Assembly (NCBI GenBank): GCA_019801415.1 | Contig: JAHVJD010000004.1 | Coordinates: forward strand, 422,387 to 486,386 | Length of the DNA stretch: 64,000 nt | Direction of reading: 5' to 3' | Source: Nocardioides marinus | GTDB lineage: Bacteria > Pseudomonadota > Alphaproteobacteria > Rhodobacterales > Rhodobacteraceae | Shown: positions 30,485 through 39,583 of the stretch, piece after piece | Numbering within the stretch: position 1 is the first letter of the stretch | Layout: every line of letters begins with the position of its first letter | Translations under genes and position numbers: made by a program | The notes under the pieces: generated by a model | Told to the model about the DNA's origin: nothing | The model's database searches: none | What the model saw: only the letters and a program-made list of their open reading frames with translations

Positions 30485-31300
30485 ATGGACATGACGGAGA
30501 TCGCCGCACGCGGGCTGGTGCTGCTGGGCTGCGGGAAAATGGGCTCGGCGATGCTGGCGGGCTGGCTGGAAAACGGATTGCCGGCCACCTCGGTCTGGGT
30601 GATCGATCCCCGCCCATCGGATTGGCTGAAGGCCACCGGCGTCAACGTGAATGCCAAGCTGCCGGCGGCGCCCGGTATCGTGCTGATCGCGGTGAAGCCG
30701 CAGATGATGGGCGAGGCCCTGCCGACCTTGCAGAGCTACGGCAACGGCCAGACGCTGTTCATCTCGGTGGCGGCGGGCACCTCGATCAAGACCTTCCAGA
30801 TCATCCTTGGCGCCGAGACGCCGATCGTGCGGGCGATGCCCAACACGCCGGCGGCGATCGGTCGTGGCATCACCGCGCTGATCGGCAACAGCTATGCGAG
30901 CCCGAAGGACCTGGAGCGCGCCGAAGGTCTGCTGCAGGCGGTCGGGCAGACCGTGCAGCTGGACAGCGAGGCGCAGATGGACGCGGTGACCGGCGTCAGC
31001 GGCTCCGGTCCCGCCTATGTGTTCCACCTGATCGAAACCTTGGCCGCCGCGGGCGAGGCGCAGGGCCTGCCTGCCGAGATGGCGATGAAGCTGGCCAAGG
31101 CTACCGTTGCAGGTGCCGGCGCGCTGGCCGAGGCGGCCGAGGAAGATCCGGGCCAGTTGCGCGTCAACGTGACCAGCCCCAATGGCACCACCCAGGCGGC
31201 GCTTGAGGTGCTGATGGACGAGAGCGAAGGCTTCCCGGCGCTGCTGAAGCGTGCGGTTGCAGCGGCTGCGGATCGCTCGCGGGAGCTGGCGCGTGGCTGA
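30485..31300 (+). CDS. proC: Pyrroline-5-carboxylate reductase
   Basis: 271 residues. N-terminal Rossmann VLLGCGKMGSAMLAGWLENG, VRAMPNTPAAIGRGITALIG and the C-terminal family signature VTSPNGTTQAALEVLMDE. The last step of proline synthesis, NAD(P)H-dependent. Start at MDMTEIAARG with GGGGAGGGGC before it. Its last codons overlap the GTG start of the next gene. Confidence 0.96.
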   Translation: MDMTEIAARGLVLLGCGKMGSAMLAGWLENGLPATSVWVIDPRPSDWLKATGVNVNAKLPAAPGIVLIAVKPQMMGEALPTLQSYGNGQTLFISVAAGTSIKTFQIILGAETPIVRAMPNTPAAIGRGITALIGNSYASPKDLERAEGLLQAVGQTVQLDSEAQMDAVTGVSGSGPAYVFHLIETLAAAGEAQGLPAEMAMKLAKATVAGAGALAEAAEEDPGQLRVNVTSPNGTTQAALEVLMDESEGFPALLKRAVAAAADRSRELARG

Positions 31301-31631
31301 AATTTCCTTTGACGATTTCATGAAGGTCGATGTCCGCGTGGGCGAGATCGTGCGCGCGGAACCCTACCCGGAGGCGCGCAAGCCCGCGATCAAGCTGTGG
31401 ATCGATTTCGGCGACGAGATCGGAGTCAAGAAAAGCTCGGCCCAGATCACCGCGCATTACACGCCGGAAACCCTGCCGGGCAAGCAGGTGCTGGCCGTGG
31501 TGAATTTTCCGCCGCGGCAGATCGGCAGGTTCATGTCCGAGGTGCTGGTCCTCGGGCTGCCGGATGCCGAGGGCGAGATCCATCTGATCGGCCCCGATGG
31601 AAAGGTGCCGCTGGGCGGAAGGATGCATTGA
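31293..31631 (+). CDS. tRNA-binding protein (CsaA/YgjH type)
   Basis: 112 residues. FDDFMKVDVRVGEIVRAEPY, KSSAQITAHYTPETLPGKQV and FMSEVLVLGLPDAEGEIHLI form the OB-fold EMAP/CsaA tRNA-binding domain. It binds tRNA or acts in protein export as a CsaA chaperone. The start is GTG at 31293 because it overlaps proC and restores the family N-terminus AEISFDDF. Confidence 0.85.
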   Translation: MAEISFDDFMKVDVRVGEIVRAEPYPEARKPAIKLWIDFGDEIGVKKSSAQITAHYTPETLPGKQVLAVVNFPPRQIGRFMSEVLVLGLPDAEGEIHLIGPDGKVPLGGRMH

Positions 31632-31632
31632 G

Positions 31633-32586
31633 ATGAAACTGTTGATCGCACGACCGATGACCGCCGCCGTCGAGGCGCGCGCGCGCAAGGAGTTCCCCGA
31701 GGTGGAAATCCGCGGCAACACCGAGGTGATGAGCGAGGCGGAAATGCTGCGCGCATTGGCAGAGTTCGACGCGGTGGTGCCGACGCTGGGTGACCTGTTC
31801 TCGGCCGATATCTTTGCCAGGGCGGGGCAGCCGCGCTGCAAGCTACTGGCCAATTTCGGTGTTGGCTACAACCATATCGACGCCGAGGCCGCGCGCGCGG
31901 CGGGCGTCGAGGTGACCAACACCCCCGGTGCCGTGACCGATGCCACCGCCGATGTGGCGCTGACGCTGATGCTGATGTCGGCCCGCCGGGCCTCGGAAGG
32001 GGAGCGGCTGGTGCGCAGTGGCGACTGGCAGGGCTGGCATCCGACCCAGCTGCTGGGGCTGCATGTGACGGGCAAGCACGTGGGCATCGTCGGCATGGGC
32101 CGCATCGGTCAGGCCATCGCCCGGCGCTGCCATTTCGGGTTTGGCATGCAGGTGTCCTATGTGGCGCGCTCGGACAAGGATCTGGACTTTCCGGCGCAGC
32201 GCGCGGACAGCCTGATCGCCCTGGCGAAAGCGGTGGATGTTGTGGTGATCGCGGTGCCCGGCGGCGCCGAGACGCGGCATCTGATCGACGCCGAGGTGCT
32301 GGCGGCAATGCGTCCCCACGCGCATCTGATCAACATCGCCCGTGGCGAGGTGGTGGACGAGGCGGCGCTGATCGCCGCGCTGCAGGAGCGTCGGATCGGC
32401 GGCGCGGGTCTGGATGTCTACGAGTTCGAGCCTGCGGTGCCGCAGGCGTTGCGGGAGCTGGACAATGTCACCCTGTTGCCGCACCTGGGCACCGCCACCG
32501 AGGAGGTGCGCAGCAACATGGGGCATATGGCGCTCGACAATGTGGCGGCCTTTAAGGCCGGTACCGTGCCGCCGAACCGGGTCTGA
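31633..32586 (+). CDS. D-2-hydroxyacid dehydrogenase
   Basis: 317 residues. The NAD-binding VGIVGMGRIGQAIARRCHFG, catalytic Arg in NIARGEVVDEAALI, Glu in DVYEFEP and His in LLPHLGTATEEV. The spacing is that of D-glycerate/glyoxylate dehydrogenases (GhrB-like). Starts one base after the previous stop, so it belongs to the ybjN-proC-csaA run. The exact substrate is uncertain. Confidence 0.88.
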   Translation: MKLLIARPMTAAVEARARKEFPEVEIRGNTEVMSEAEMLRALAEFDAVVPTLGDLFSADIFARAGQPRCKLLANFGVGYNHIDAEAARAAGVEVTNTPGAVTDATADVALTLMLMSARRASEGERLVRSGDWQGWHPTQLLGLHVTGKHVGIVGMGRIGQAIARRCHFGFGMQVSYVARSDKDLDFPAQRADSLIALAKAVDVVVIAVPGGAETRHLIDAEVLAAMRPHAHLINIARGEVVDEAALIAALQERRIGGAGLDVYEFEPAVPQALRELDNVTLLPHLGTATEEVRSNMGHMALDNVAAFKAGTVPPNRV

Positions 32587-32621
32587 CACCCGCCGGACAC
32601 GAGGTGCCGCCGGGGCTGGGG

Positions 32622-33212
32622 TCAGCTCTCGGCGGCTTGCCCCACGGCCTCGCGCCAATGGCGGCGGCAGAGCGAGACATAGGTCTCATTGCCGCCGATC
32701 TGGACCTGGTTGCCGTCGGTGACGACACGCCCTTGATCGTCCTGGCGCACCACCATGGTTGCCTTCTTGCCGCAATGGCAGATGGTGCGTACCTCGCGCA
32801 TCTCGTCGGCCAGCGCCAGCAGCGTGGCTGAGCCGGGAAACAGCTTGCCCTGGAAATCCACCCGCAGGCCATAGGCCAGCACCGGAACCCGCAGATCGTC
32901 GACCACGCAGGCCAGTTGCCAGACCTGGTCAGGGGACAGGAACTGCGCCTCGTCCACGAACACCGCGGCCACCGGTCCCTGGTCCAGGCGCTGCTTGATG
33001 CGCTGGAACAGGTCATCACCCTCGGCGAAGGTATCGGCGTCCTGGCCGATGCCGATGCGCGAGGCGATTCGACCGGTGCCGGCACGATCGTCGAGGCGCG
33101 CGGTCAGCAGGTAAGTTTCCATGTGGTTTTCGCGGTAGTTGTGCGATGCCTGCAGCAGCACCGTCGATTTGCCCGCGTTCATGGTGGAGTAGTGGAAATA
33201 GAGCTTGGCCAT
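32622..33212 (-). CDS. tdk: Thymidine kinase
   Basis: 196 residues, type II TK length. P-loop FHYSTMNAGKSTVLLQAS (residues 6-23), the catalytic DEAQFL, and zinc-binding Cys in ICHCGKKATM and YVSLCRRHW. It phosphorylates thymidine to dTMP in salvage. Converges with the hydroxyacid dehydrogenase gene. Confidence 0.95.
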   Translation of the reverse strand: MAKLYFHYSTMNAGKSTVLLQASHNYRENHMETYLLTARLDDRAGTGRIASRIGIGQDADTFAEGDDLFQRIKQRLDQGPVAAVFVDEAQFLSPDQVWQLACVVDDLRVPVLAYGLRVDFQGKLFPGSATLLALADEMREVRTICHCGKKATMVVRQDDQGRVVTDGNQVQIGGNETYVSLCRRHWREAVGQAAES

Positions 33213-33609
33213 GAGGAGGGTTTAGCCGCGCTGGCGGATGGGGAAAACCCAAACTTGCCGCTTTGCGGGAATTGCCGACCCGCGCGGGGTTGGATGGGAC
33301 CATGGAGGCGGGGCGGAGAAGGCCCGCCGGGGCTGACGCGGCGGGGTGGAACAAATTCCCCTGTGATGCCGCATCAATCGCCCCGGAAGGCACTGGTTCC
33401 GGGCAGACCAATTGCCCTTGGTGCAGAATGTCACTCACCCATCCTGCCTCACACTGAACAACAGAAAGCTGTTGCACGATGTCACTCGCTAAATCCCTCA
33501 AAAACCTGAGGGATGGATAAGGTATCGCAATTCCTCTACAACTCAGAAATGGGAAATTAACCGCTGAGTTCCCCTATCGGGAGCAGCGACCGTGCCAGGT
33601 AGGATTTTT
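33213..33609 (+). other. 397-base non-coding region with repeats
   Basis: No gene seen. Two near-identical 15-mers, TGCAGAATGTCACTC at about 33423 and TGCACGATGTCACTC at about 33474, lie 51 bp apart. A CCCTCA...TGAGGG hairpin follows at 33495-33513. The A+T-rich part after it probably holds the promoter of the HTH-like gene at 33610. Confidence 0.4.
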
Positions 33610-34074
33610 ATGGCTGAGATTGGGACGTATTTGAAAAAGCACACCGAGGCGCTGGTGAAGGATGTCGGCATCGAAGCCGCCTGCCAGATTACCGGCAAGT
33701 CGAAGGCGACCTTGGGGCGGTATTACTCGGACAATGCGGAACACGCCGATCGCTTCATGCCGGTGGATGCGGTCGCCAGGCTGGAAGGGGCGGCGTCCTA
33801 CCCGCATGTGACCTCGGCGCTGGCTGACCTCAAGAACATTACCCTGTCCTACAACGGCAATGGCTCCGCCCAGGAGACCGGTCGCAGTGGCGGGGTGAAT
33901 GCGGATGTGATCGCGCTGAGCCAGCGCTTTGCCCAATTGATGAGCGAATACCAGGCCGCGATCGAAGATGGCATCATCACCGTGAACGAGGCCAAGCGGC
34001 TGTTGCGCGAGACGGTGCTGTTGCAGCAAGTGCTGCTGGACATGAAACTGCATCTCGAAGAAGAGAGCGCCTGA
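33610..34074 (+). CDS. Hypothetical protein with HTH-like segment
   Basis: 154 residues from ATG MAEIGTYLKKHTE. Residues ~10-40 contain GIEAACQITGKSKATLGRYY, which looks like a helix-turn-helix of the phage-repressor type. The rest is helical (LAQLMSEYQAAIEDGIITVNEA-like, LLRETVLLQQVLLD). GTAGGA precedes the ATG. I do not recognise the family by name. It stands alone, with a terminator 61 bases downstream and repeats in its promoter region; a DNA-binding role is an inference. Confidence 0.7.
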   Translation: MAEIGTYLKKHTEALVKDVGIEAACQITGKSKATLGRYYSDNAEHADRFMPVDAVARLEGAASYPHVTSALADLKNITLSYNGNGSAQETGRSGGVNADVIALSQRFAQLMSEYQAAIEDGIITVNEAKRLLRETVLLQQVLLDMKLHLEEESA

Positions 34075-34135
34075 GGCCCGAGGCCGCGCGTAGCCATCGC
34101 GCGGCGCTGCCATCGGACAATTTAAGCTGTGTTTC

Positions 34136-34162
34136 GCCCTGGCCATCGTGCCGGGGCTTTTT
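34136..34162 (+). terminator. Terminator after the HTH-like gene
   Basis: GCCCTGGC pairs with GCCGGGGC (one G-T pair) around six bases, followed by TTTTT. Confidence 0.8.
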
Positions 34163-34612
34163 GCGTCTGCGCCGGCGGTGTCGGCACACCGGGTCCGTCC
34201 GTGGGTCTGACGCCGGGTAACAGCCTGCTTTGGGGCGTTAAACAATTGGGCACTGGCCGCAACTTCAGGGGGAATTCGCCGAGGGGCACATCGACCCGAT
34301 TCTGCCGCATTTGCGCCGCGAAGTTACCGGTGAGCGCTGAAAACACCGGGAAAACTGGGAAAAACCGCAATCGATCTCCTAACGAAAACGCTGGCATTTT
34401 CCGCGCCTTTTCAATGGTTTTTCCTAAAATCTTACCGGTTCATTAAGAAAACAAGGGGCTTTGGCGCTCTCGGCCTGCGCGGCGGGTGGCGGTTTAAGGC
34501 TTTGTTAACCCTGCCTCATTCTGCCCATGTTTCTGCCAGCGCGGCACCGCAGCAGGCCGCATTCCGGCCCAAGCCGTCACCCACGATGAGAGCATGGAAA
34601 ATGGAGTGGGTG
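34163..34612 (+). other. 450-base non-coding region
   Basis: No convincing gene. The left part is G+C-rich; 34340-34460 is A+T-rich with many A runs and ACCGGTTCATTAAG. The right end is the leader of the serine protease gene. I see no structured element here. Confidence 0.35.
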
Positions 34613-35326
34613 ATGAGACGTTTTATGGGAATGGCGGCTGCTGTCGCCATGTTGGCCGTCAGTAGCGCGGCCCAGGCCGAGGGCCGTCCGGCCCCGGTGC
34701 AATCCGTCCCCGGGTGGGAGGCCGTCGGTCGGCTGAATATTTCTGGTCGCAGCATGTGCACAGGCAGTCTGATTGCGCCCGACCTTGTGTTGACCGCGGC
34801 GCATTGCCTGTACAGCCCCACCAACGGGCGGGCGGTGAACCCGCGGCGCATCAAGTTCGAGGCTGGGCTGGTGGGCCGCCAGTCAAAGGCCGCGCGGCAG
34901 GTGGTAAAGGCGGTGCTGCACCCCGGTTACGATCACCGCAGCGGCGGCGAGGCACAGAGCGGCGTGGACCTGGCGGTGCTCCGTCTTGACCGGCCAATCA
35001 GCCCGCAGAGGATCCAGCCCCTGTCGCTGGCAGCGGCGCCCTCGCGCGGTGACACGGTGGACGTGCTGTCCTACACCTATCATCAGGCGACGACGCCCAG
35101 CCGACAGAATGCCTGCCGGGTGCTGTCCTCCCGGCAGAGCATGATGGTGACCTCCTGCCGGGTGGATTTCGGGGCGTCAGGGTCGCCGGTGCTGCAACTG
35201 CTGCCGGGGCGGCCGCCGCGGCTGGTCTCGGTGATTTCCGCCAAGGCGCGGATGGGGGGCAAGCGGGTGTCGATTGCCACCGGCCTCAATCACTCGCTGC
35301 ATTCGCTGATGCAGGCGGCGGGCTGA
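34613..35326 (+). CDS. Secreted trypsin-like serine protease
   Basis: 237 residues from the ATG MRRFMGMAAAVAMLAVSSAA, a clear signal peptide cut after AQA. The triad is visible: His in VLTAAHCLYS, Asp in SGVDLAVLRLD, Ser in FGASGSPVLQL. The usual GDSGGP is GASGSPV here, so the Asp before the catalytic Ser is Ala. Four Cys could make disulfides. Exported to the periplasm or medium. GGAG lies about 7 bases before this start; upstream in-frame ATGs give no signal peptide. Confidence 0.82.
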   Translation: MRRFMGMAAAVAMLAVSSAAQAEGRPAPVQSVPGWEAVGRLNISGRSMCTGSLIAPDLVLTAAHCLYSPTNGRAVNPRRIKFEAGLVGRQSKAARQVVKAVLHPGYDHRSGGEAQSGVDLAVLRLDRPISPQRIQPLSLAAAPSRGDTVDVLSYTYHQATTPSRQNACRVLSSRQSMMVTSCRVDFGASGSPVLQLLPGRPPRLVSVISAKARMGGKRVSIATGLNHSLHSLMQAAG

Positions 35327-35496
35327 CGCGCCCCGCCGTCGGGCGTGGCAGGGGATGTTGCCATTTTATCAATCGCGGTCGGGCTCTGGGTCGGCCGCGA
35401 TGGCTTGGCGGTTCCGACCCGGAGCGGAGCGCGTTATGAACGGGCTGCCCACCGCACCCGCGGTACGGCCAACCCGCCCAGAGGGACAGCTGCAGA

Positions 35497-37788
35497 ATGA
35501 CCAGACCGGCCCCCACCGCCCGCGAAGGCAGGATTCTTGAACGCGATCTGAGCGCGCTGACCCTTGGTCGGGCACGGGTGCTGGATGCGGTGGTACAAAC
35601 CGGCGGCCGTGACGCGGCCGTGGCGCGGGTGTTCTTCAGCTCGGCGGACAGCGCCGAAGGGCTGGGGCTGGAGGTCGGGCAGGGCGCGCGGGAAACGGCG
35701 GTCACCCAGCACAATTTTGGCGGCGCGCCGGTGTTCGAGGCCTCGGTCGATGACTGCGACCAGCCGGTGACGGTGCGGGTCGATGACGGCGCCTGGAGCG
35801 TGCCCTTGCAACCTGCCGAGACGGACCTGCTGGCCGGGATGAACGTGCTGGTGGCGGTGCGCAATGGCGAGACGCCGGAAATCGCGGCGGACTGGCTGAC
35901 GTATCACGCCGCGCGGCACGGCATGCAGGCAGCGGTGATCCTTGATCGCGCCGAGCCGTCGGCCAGCCGCGACTTCGCCACCGCGCTGCGGGCGCTGGTC
36001 GAGGACATCGCCGGGCTGGAGCGGGTGATCGTGGTGCGCTGCAGGCTGCCGCTGGGCAAGCCTGACCTGCCCGCCGAGGCGCATCCGTTCAACGTGCCCG
36101 GTGCGCCGGGCAAGGATCGCATGGAGATCCCGGCCGCCGATCCCTGGCGGGCGCCGCTGGGGGAATTTCTGATCTACGAGATCCTGCGAGCCCGCTTTCT
36201 GGAGCAGGCCCGCGCGGTGGCGAATATCGACCTCTTTGACCTGCTGGCACCGGACGACGGTCCGAATATCTTTGACCGGGCCGTGCAATCGGCCTCGGGC
36301 TGTGTGCAACTGGGCGGGGTGCAGGCCTACCCGTGGCGGCTGCGTCCGGACAGTGCCGCGGGGTTTGGCGACCACATCTGCACCCAGTTCGACTCGGATG
36401 CCTTGCGGCCGCGCTGGTGCCTTGCGCCGGGCAAGGTGTCGCGCGATTGTATCTGGCGCCTGGTGCGGGTGGTCGGTGTTGCGCCTGCCGCGCAGGATGT
36501 GGCGTTGTTCTACCGCTGCATGGCCCTACGCCACCCGACCGAGAGCATCTCGGAGATCGTGCCCAAGACCAGCCTGGTGGAAACATCGCAGCTGCTGGAG
36601 CTGGCACAGGACCATTTCGACGCCAAGCCCGTCCGCATCCCCGAGGAGCGTTTGCAGCGACCGGCAGGCGGCCGCGGGCGCACTGCCATCGTCACCACCA
36701 TGAAGAACGAAGGCCCGTTCATTCTGGAATGGCTGGCCTATCACCGCATGATCGGGGTGGACGACTTCCTGATCTACACCAACGATTGCACCGACGGCAC
36801 CGATACGATGCTGCAGCTGCTGCAGGACAAGGGGCTGGTGCAGCACCGCGAGAACCCGTTTCGCAGCACCGATCTGAAACCGCAGCACGCTGCCTTGCAG
36901 GCCGCGGAGGAAGAGCCTGTCATCCGCGATGCCGACTGGGTGGTCTGCATGGATGTGGACGAGTTCATCAATATCAAATGCGGCGCGGGGCGCCTTGAGG
37001 ATCTGTTCGCGGCGGTGGGCGACGCCAACATGATCTCGATGACCTGGCGGCTGTTCGGCAACAACGATGTGCGTGATTTTACAGGCGATCTGATCCTGCG
37101 CGAGTTCACCCGCTGCGCCCATGAAGTGACCCGCAAGCCGCATCAGGCCTGGGGGTTCAAGACGCTGTTTCGCAACAATGGCATCTTCAAGAAGCTGGGC
37201 GTGCACCGCCCCAAGGGGCTGAAGCCGCAGCTGTGGCAGGACATCCGCTGGGTCAACGGCTCTGGCAAGCCGATGCCGCGGGAGATGTACCGCAACGGCT
37301 GGCGCTCGTCCCTGTCGACCTACGGCTATGATCTGGTGCAGCTGAACCACTATGCCGTGCGCAGTGCCGAAAGCTTCCTGGTCAAGCGGGATCGCGGCCG
37401 GGTCAACCATGTCGACCGCGACCAGGGGCTGTCTTACTGGTTCCGCATGAACAACAACGCCGAGGAGGAGCGCTCGATCCAGCGGATGATCCCGGCGTTG
37501 GAGGCGGAGCTGGCCCGGCTGATGGCCGACCCCGAGATTGCCGCCGCGCATGCGTACTCCTGCGCCAGGCACCGCGAGAAGATCGCCGAGCTGAAGCAGC
37601 GCGACGACATGCTGACGCTGTTTCAGGAGCTGACCAGTGAGCGGTTGCAGAAACTGTCACGGCTGCATGCGCATTTCGGGGCGAACGTGTTCCTCAGCGG
37701 GCCGGGCGTGATCCCGGAGGAGATCGCCGAGAAGGCACCGGGCAGCGATTTCTGGTTCACCGTGAAGCGCGGCGAGACCACCCACTAG
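35497..37788 (+). CDS. Tandem family-2-type glycosyltransferase, first domain degenerate
   Basis: 763 residues. Residues ~396-640 are a Glyco_tranf_2_4 domain: RTAIVTTMKNEGPFILEWLA, IYTNDCTDGTD and VCMDVDEFINI with the DxD at 486-488. Residues ~115-240 carry a similar but decayed copy: AGMNVLVAVRNGETPEIAAD against AIVTTMKNEGPFILEWLA, and VANIDLFDLL in place of the DxD strand. The C-terminus is helical. It should transfer a sugar to a surface glycan. First of the 35-42 kb group, with about 110 bases before the next gene, which has its own promoter. Confidence 0.78.
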   Translation: MTRPAPTAREGRILERDLSALTLGRARVLDAVVQTGGRDAAVARVFFSSADSAEGLGLEVGQGARETAVTQHNFGGAPVFEASVDDCDQPVTVRVDDGAWSVPLQPAETDLLAGMNVLVAVRNGETPEIAADWLTYHAARHGMQAAVILDRAEPSASRDFATALRALVEDIAGLERVIVVRCRLPLGKPDLPAEAHPFNVPGAPGKDRMEIPAADPWRAPLGEFLIYEILRARFLEQARAVANIDLFDLLAPDDGPNIFDRAVQSASGCVQLGGVQAYPWRLRPDSAAGFGDHICTQFDSDALRPRWCLAPGKVSRDCIWRLVRVVGVAPAAQDVALFYRCMALRHPTESISEIVPKTSLVETSQLLELAQDHFDAKPVRIPEERLQRPAGGRGRTAIVTTMKNEGPFILEWLAYHRMIGVDDFLIYTNDCTDGTDTMLQLLQDKGLVQHRENPFRSTDLKPQHAALQAAEEEPVIRDADWVVCMDVDEFINIKCGAGRLEDLFAAVGDANMISMTWRLFGNNDVRDFTGDLILREFTRCAHEVTRKPHQAWGFKTLFRNNGIFKKLGVHRPKGLKPQLWQDIRWVNGSGKPMPREMYRNGWRSSLSTYGYDLVQLNHYAVRSAESFLVKRDRGRVNHVDRDQGLSYWFRMNNNAEEERSIQRMIPALEAELARLMADPEIAAAHAYSCARHREKIAELKQRDDMLTLFQELTSERLQKLSRLHAHFGANVFLSGPGVIPEEIAEKAPGSDFWFTVKRGETTH

Positions 37789-37805
37789 CCGCCGGGCGCG
37801 CCGAT

Positions 37806-37835
37806 TTGACAGGTTTTTCTGCCGGGGTCTAAAAT
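37806..37835 (+). promoter_or_regulatory. Sigma-70 type promoter for the GT/methyltransferase gene
   Basis: TTGACA (37806-37811), 18 bases, TAAAAT (37830-37835), about 62 bases before the ATG at 37897. Confidence 0.65.
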
Positions 37836-37896
37836 TCGCCATAAAGTTTCAGCACGTCTAGGGGCGTATTCGTGGATTGTTTAAAGGGCAGAAAAC

Positions 37897-39468
37897 ATGG
37901 GACTTCCCACCATAGCGTCGCTCTGGGTCGGGCCGGAGCTGAGCTGGCTGGAGCAGTTGTGCCTGAAGTCCTTTGTCGACAACGGCCACCCGGTGATCCT
38001 TTACACCTATGACAGCGTTCAGGGTGTGCCCGACGGGGTCGAGATCGCCGATGCCAACGAGATCCTGCCCGCCGATCGCATCATCCGCCACGCCCGCACC
38101 GGCAGCCCGGCCTATCACGCCGATGTCTTCCGGCTGCACCTGCTGCGTCAGACCGATTACATCTGGGCTGACACCGATGCCTATTGCTGCCAGCCCTGGA
38201 ACATCAGGGGCAAGCACTTCCACGGCTGGATCTCCGACGACAAGCCGATGGTGAACAACGGTGTTCTGCGGCTGCCAAAGACGTCGAAGACGCTGAAGGC
38301 GATGTTGCAGTTCACCAGCGATGAATACCCGATCCCGCCCTGGTACAGCGCCGAGAAGCAAGCCGAGTTGCAGGCCCTGAAGGATGCCGGGCAGGGGGTG
38401 CATGTGTCGCTGTTGCCCTGGGGGGTCTGGGGGCCGGACGCGCTGACGTGGTTCTTGCAGGACACCGGCGAGGTGGCGCAGTCGCGCCCCGGACATGTGA
38501 TCTACCCGGTGCCGTTCAAGCTGGCGGGGGTGGTGTTGAACCCCAATCGTGCCAACAAGGCCCGCGGCTTCATCCGGGACGATACCCTCTCGATCCATTT
38601 CTGGGGCCGCCGGTTCCGCAACATTGTCGCCAAATACGGCGGTGTCCCGGCGCCGGGCTGTTACGTGGAGGACCTCCTGAAGAAACACGGCATCACTGCC
38701 GAGACGACCCGTCACCTGCTGCAAGCCAGCCCTGAAACGAAGGAGGTGCCCATGCCCGCAATCCATCCGGCGACGTTGGATTTCTCGATGTTCAGCGATC
38801 AGGACGTGGCCAATATCCTGTTGCAGCGCTCCGAACTTGCCACCTCTGGCCAGACCATCCGGGACTGGATGGCCGGGGACGAGCAGCTGCTGCTTGAGGA
38901 GGCGCGCTCGGAGCGCGACCATATCCTGGCGGAGTCCATTCGCATCGCCGAGCGGGAATGCGGTTTCTTCCTGAAGGCCACCGATGACATCGCCCCCAGG
39001 CGTGCCGCCGACATCGGCTGCGGCTATGCCTTTGCCAGCCTGTTGCTGCACCGGCGCTATGATTGCGAGCTGGTGCTCATCGATATCGAGGAGGGCAATG
39101 GCCGCCACTTCGGTTTTCAGGGCGAGGGCGCCGGCTATACCAGTCTGGCGACCGCGCGCGCCTTCCTTGAGAAGAACGGCGTGCCGGCTGACAAGATCAC
39201 CATCATCAACCCCAAGAAGCAGGACACTGGCGGGCTGGCGCCTGTTGACCTGGTCGTCAGCCTCGCGTCCTGCGGATTTCACTATCCGGTCAGCACCTAC
39301 GAGGCGATGTTCGCCAATCAGGTCAACGCCGGTGGCGGGATCGTGCTGGATATCCGCAAGGGGTCGGGAGGCATCGGCGCGATGAAGGCTTTTGGCGCGG
39401 TGGAGGTGCTGGAGAAACACGGCAAATACTCCACGGTGCTGACACGGGTCGGCGCCACCGACAGCTGA
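37897..39468 (+). CDS. Glycosyltransferase-like protein fused to SAM methyltransferase
   Basis: 523 residues. Residues 1-270 are a DXD glycosyltransferase-like domain (QTDYIWADTDAYCCQPWN, D92/D94), paralogous to the protein at 17,003. Residues ~330-515 are a class I methyltransferase: RRAADIGCGYAFASLLLHRR at 368-387, LVLIDIEEGNG and VLDIRKGSGG. An internal ATG (Met286, 38752) has a perfect AAGGAGGTG ribosome site 3 bases upstream. So the methyltransferase may also be made alone. The whole may add and methylate a sugar on one glycan. Confidence 0.75.
   Translation: MGLPTIASLWVGPELSWLEQLCLKSFVDNGHPVILYTYDSVQGVPDGVEIADANEILPADRIIRHARTGSPAYHADVFRLHLLRQTDYIWADTDAYCCQPWNIRGKHFHGWISDDKPMVNNGVLRLPKTSKTLKAMLQFTSDEYPIPPWYSAEKQAELQALKDAGQGVHVSLLPWGVWGPDALTWFLQDTGEVAQSRPGHVIYPVPFKLAGVVLNPNRANKARGFIRDDTLSIHFWGRRFRNIVAKYGGVPAPGCYVEDLLKKHGITAETTRHLLQASPETKEVPMPAIHPATLDFSMFSDQDVANILLQRSELATSGQTIRDWMAGDEQLLLEEARSERDHILAESIRIAERECGFFLKATDDIAPRRAADIGCGYAFASLLLHRRYDCELVLIDIEEGNGRHFGFQGEGAGYTSLATARAFLEKNGVPADKITIINPKKQDTGGLAPVDLVVSLASCGFHYPVSTYEAMFANQVNAGGGIVLDIRKGSGGIGAMKAFGAVEVLEKHGKYSTVLTRVGATDS
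38740..38754 (+). promoter_or_regulatory. Strong internal ribosome site and ATG inside the fusion gene
   Basis: AAGGAGGTG (38740-38748) is fully complementary to the 16S anti-Shine-Dalgarno and precedes an in-frame ATG (38752-38754) between the two domains of the GT/methyltransferase gene. It suggests a second, shorter product of 238 residues. Confidence 0.6.
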
Positions 39469-39583
39469 TCGGGGCAGGCTGTTAACCTTTTGCGGTTAAG
39501 GTCGCGCGCAACCCTCGCTGTGCCGAGCGCGTAGTGAAAGTGGCTTGCCCCTGGCGGGCAGGCAGAAAGGATATGAGGCCGCA

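Noticed and set aside
37858..39420. Long minus-strand frame over the GT/methyltransferase gene
   Set aside because: Shadow frame in G+C-rich DNA; the + strand carries recognised DXD and SAM motifs.
39482..39499. CtrA-type binding site (TTAACC ... GGTTAA)
   Set aside because: The half-sites are 10 bases apart rather than the seven of the consensus, so I list it only as a 6-bp inverted repeat before the gene at 39584.
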